From Chloroflexota bacterium (GTDB taxonomy: Bacteria > Chloroflexota > Anaerolineae > UBA4142), in contig JACQGS010000137.1 of assembly GCA_016199405.1 (NCBI GenBank), positions 1-5,884 on the forward strand: a stretch of DNA of 5,884 bases, written 5' to 3'. Positions 3,963 to 5,884 of this stretch are shown piece by piece (positions within the stretch are counted from its first letter, which is position 1; every line of letters starts with the position of its first letter). Both the position numbers and the translations under genes were made by a program. The notes beneath the pieces are model-generated. The model was not told the origin of the DNA. It did no database searches and was given only the letters and a program-made list of their open reading frames with translations.

Positions 3963-5884
3963 ATGGCAAAACTACTCAAAACCAAAATCGAAGTCGAAGG
4001 GCGCGTCAGCGAGCAAATCTCGCTCGTTGAAGAAGATAAAACGGTCGCGTGGGACGTTGAAGAAGAACTCGATGTCGTCGGCAAACCGACGCCGCGGGTG
4101 GACGGCGATATGCGCGTGAGCGGCAGCGCGGTTTATCCGAGCGATTTGCATTTGCCCGGCATGTTGACCGCGCGATTCCTCCGCAGTCCGCATCCGCACG
4201 CGCGCATCCAACGCCTTGACACGACCCGCGCGGAAAAATTGCCGGGCGTGCGCGCCGTGCTTTCAAGCAACAATCAGCCGGACAAGAGTTGGCGCGGCGA
4301 GCGAAAAATTTTCGGCGACCGCGTCCGCTATGTGGGCGATGAAGTCGCGGCGGTCGCGGCAGATACGCCGGCAATCGCGGCGCAGGCGTGTCGGTTGATC
4401 GAAGTCGAGTACGAGGTTTTGCCATTCGTTCTGGATGCAGAACTCGCCGCGCGCGAGGATGCGCCAAAATTGTACGAAAGCGGCAACGTGATGGACGGCA
4501 AGCCGGATTTGATCGAGCGCGGCGAAGTGGACAAGGCATTCAAACACGCGGATATGATTGTCGAAGGCGATTTTGAAACGCCTTATCAACTGCACAATTC
4601 GCTGGAAACGCACGGCTGTGTCGCGACGTGGGAAGGCGACCGCGTCGTCCTTTATGAATCCACGCAAAACGTGCACGGCGTACGCGACAACATCGCAAAT
4701 TTTCTCGGCTTGAACAAGAACCAAGTGCGCGTCATTCATCAATTCATGGGCGGCGGCTTTGGCGCGAAAAATTCTGCCGGCAAATATACGATTTGCGCCG
4801 CGCTCCTCGCGCGAATGGCGGGGCATCCCGTTCGCTTTTTTATGGGGCGCAACGAAGAAAATCTTGCGAGCGGTGTGCGCGCAGCATCGAAACAGCATTT
4901 GAAAATCGGCGCGAAAAAAGATGGCACGCTCGTCGCAATGGAACTCGTCAGCTATCAGCCGCAGGGCGCGTACGCGGATTGGGGCGCATCCACCGGGGGA
5001 CCGATGCGCGAGATGTACGACTGCAAAAACGTCCGCACGAAGGAATATTTGGTGTATACGAATATGGGACCCTTTGCCGCGTTCCGCGCGCCCGGTTACG
5101 TCGAGGGAATGTTCGCGCTCGAAGTGTTGATGGACGAACTCGCAGAAAAATTGGGAATGGATCCGCTCGAACTCCGCATCAAAAATTACGCGCGTAAATC
5201 GCCGGTCAACGGCAAGCCCTATTCCTCGAACGGCTTGCTCGATGCGTATCAAGAGGGAGCAAGGGCGATTGGATGGTATGAACGCAAGTCGCAAGTCGCA
5301 AGTCCCAAGTCGCAGGTCACAAGTCACAAGTCACAAAAACCATCGGCAATCAGCGATCAGCCATCTGCCGTTCGCCGCGGCATCGGCATGGCATCGCAAA
5401 TTTGGGGCGGTGCGGGCGGTCCGCCGACGTACGCGCAAGTGAAAATTTTTCCAGACGCGAGCGTGACGATCATTACCGGGACGCAGGACATCGGCACCGG
5501 GACGAAAACGATTCTCGCGCAAATCGTCGCGGAAGAGTTAAGCATGCCGCTCTCAAAAATTCGCGTCGAGATTGGCGATACGCAATGGGGTTTGTATTCG
5601 ATGCTCTCCGCCGGCAGTATGACCGCCGCGTCGGTCGGTCCCGCCGCGCGTGAAGCGGCGGCGGACGCGAAAGAAAAATTGCTGTCGCTCGTCGCACAAT
5701 TTCTTGGCACGGCGCGCAAAAGCACGAAAATTGAGAACGGCGTTGTGCGCGGGCTCAAGCGCGGCAAGCGCGTCGAAAAGCCGCTTGCGGAAATTCTCGA
5801 CGCGCTCGGCAATATCGTCATCGTCGGCAACGGCTCGCGCGCGCCGAACCCGAGCAACGTCGCGATTCGCACGTTTGGCGCGCA
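3963..5884 (+). CDS. Molybdenum hydroxylase large (molybdopterin) subunit, 3' end outside window
   Basis: The first 640 residues of a xanthine dehydrogenase/aldehyde oxidase-family catalytic subunit; the frame is open from 3963 to the window end with no stop. An acidic N-terminal extension of about 35 residues precedes the usual hammerhead domain start (VGKPTPRVDG, then VYPSDLHLPGMLTARFLRSPHPHARI). Molybdopterin-contact motifs are G263-GGFGA-K269 and T505-GTQDIGTG-T514. The active-site loop reads AFRAPGYVEG (R375-A-P-G378), not the AYRCSFR of form I CO dehydrogenase, so a CO dehydrogenase call is not supported. The catalytic Glu of the family lies near the C-terminus, beyond the window. Residues 441-471 are an unusual Ser/Gln/Lys/Pro-rich block encoded by heptad arrays D and E, placed between the GWYER segment and RGIGMASQIWGG, where relatives normally have a short link. 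Substrate is unknown. No FAD subunit is seen between small and large genes; it may lie downstream. Confidence 0.92.
   Translation, partial: MAKLLKTKIEVEGRVSEQISLVEEDKTVAWDVEEELDVVGKPTPRVDGDMRVSGSAVYPSDLHLPGMLTARFLRSPHPHARIQRLDTTRAEKLPGVRAVLSSNNQPDKSWRGERKIFGDRVRYVGDEVAAVAADTPAIAAQACRLIEVEYEVLPFVLDAELAAREDAPKLYESGNVMDGKPDLIERGEVDKAFKHADMIVEGDFETPYQLHNSLETHGCVATWEGDRVVLYESTQNVHGVRDNIANFLGLNKNQVRVIHQFMGGGFGAKNSAGKYTICAALLARMAGHPVRFFMGRNEENLASGVRAASKQHLKIGAKKDGTLVAMELVSYQPQGAYADWGASTGGPMREMYDCKNVRTKEYLVYTNMGPFAAFRAPGYVEGMFALEVLMDELAEKLGMDPLELRIKNYARKSPVNGKPYSSNGLLDAYQEGARAIGWYERKSQVASPKSQVTSHKSQKPSAISDQPSAVRRGIGMASQIWGGAGGPPTYAQVKIFPDASVTIITGTQDIGTGTKTILAQIVAEELSMPLSKIRVEIGDTQWGLYSMLSAGSMTAASVGPAAREAAADAKEKLLSLVAQFLGTARKSTKIENGVVRGLKRGKRVEKPLAEILDALGNIVIVGNGSRAPNPSNVAIRTFGA
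5283..5338. repeat. Heptameric tandem repeat array D (CRCAAGT-type), in-frame within a CDS
   Basis: Eight contiguous 7-bp units: CGCAAGT three times, CCCAAGT, CGCAGGT, CACAAGT twice, CACAAAA. It lies inside the large-subunit reading frame. Because three heptads make seven codons, it gives a 7-residue amino acid period: KSQVASP (442-448), KSQVTSH (449-455), KSQKPSA (456-462, the last codons reaching array E). Confidence 0.92.
5341..5375. repeat. Heptameric repeat array E (NATCAGC-type), in-frame within a CDS
   Basis: Five consecutive 7-bp units, decaying toward the 3' side: CATCGGC, AATCAGC, GATCAGC, CATCTGC, CGTTCGC. The array begins 2 bp after array D. AATCAGC also occurs as the last unit of array C, linking the intragenic block to the arrays between the genes. 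Together D and E span 93 bp, exactly 31 codons, so the frame is kept. Confidence 0.78.

Noticed and set aside
4263..5327. Long open frame on the minus strand (354 codons)
   Set aside because: It is antisense to the large-subunit gene, whose plus-strand frame has clear family motifs. The antisense product shows no recognisable domain, and long antisense frames are common in GC-rich coding DNA.
5283..5375. Possible frameshift or pseudogene in the large subunit at the repeat block
   Set aside because: The frame stays open through the block, and conserved family sequence (GWYER before, RGIGMASQIWGG after) is in the same frame on both sides.
3395..5884. Aerobic CO dehydrogenase (CoxS-CoxL)
   Set aside because: The form I signature AYRCSFR is absent; the corresponding loop reads AFRAPGYVEG. 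Only the broader molybdenum hydroxylase family is supported.

Overview
The window is a 5.9 kb piece of a moderately GC-rich bacterial chromosome. The DHA2-type transporter, the xanthine dehydrogenase-family genes and the many short intergenic repeats would suit an environmental Chloroflexota (Anaerolineae-like) genome. That placement is a family-level impression, not something a marker gene here proves.

Layout. Positions 1-152 are non-coding and hold a 29-bp tandem duplication. On the minus strand, 1646 to 153 encodes a three-domain signalling protein (receiver-like, GAF, GGDEF-like) in which both signature output/input sites are degenerate but the c-di-GMP inhibitory-site motif RxxD survives. 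A compact divergent promoter region (about 1647-1764) separates it from a plus-strand 14-TM-type MFS drug/proton antiporter (1765-3279). A 115-bp gap with two arrays of 7-bp tandem repeats follows. Then come the [2Fe-2S] small subunit (3395-3919) and the molybdopterin large subunit (3963 to beyond the window end) of a xanthine dehydrogenase/aldehyde oxidase-family molybdenum hydroxylase. No FAD-binding middle subunit lies between them.

The most unusual feature is a family of heptameric tandem repeats (unit exactly 7 bp, different consensus per array) clustered around and inside the molybdenum hydroxylase genes. Two arrays sit upstream of the small subunit. An inverted pair straddles the small-large junction, encoding the last 16 residues of the small subunit, supplying its stop codon and supplying the Shine-Dalgarno of the large subunit. 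Two more arrays form an in-frame 93-bp (31-codon) block inside the large-subunit gene. The small and large subunits would form an electron-transfer module (Mo cofactor to two [2Fe-2S] clusters). The signalling protein and the transporter have no visible functional link to it.
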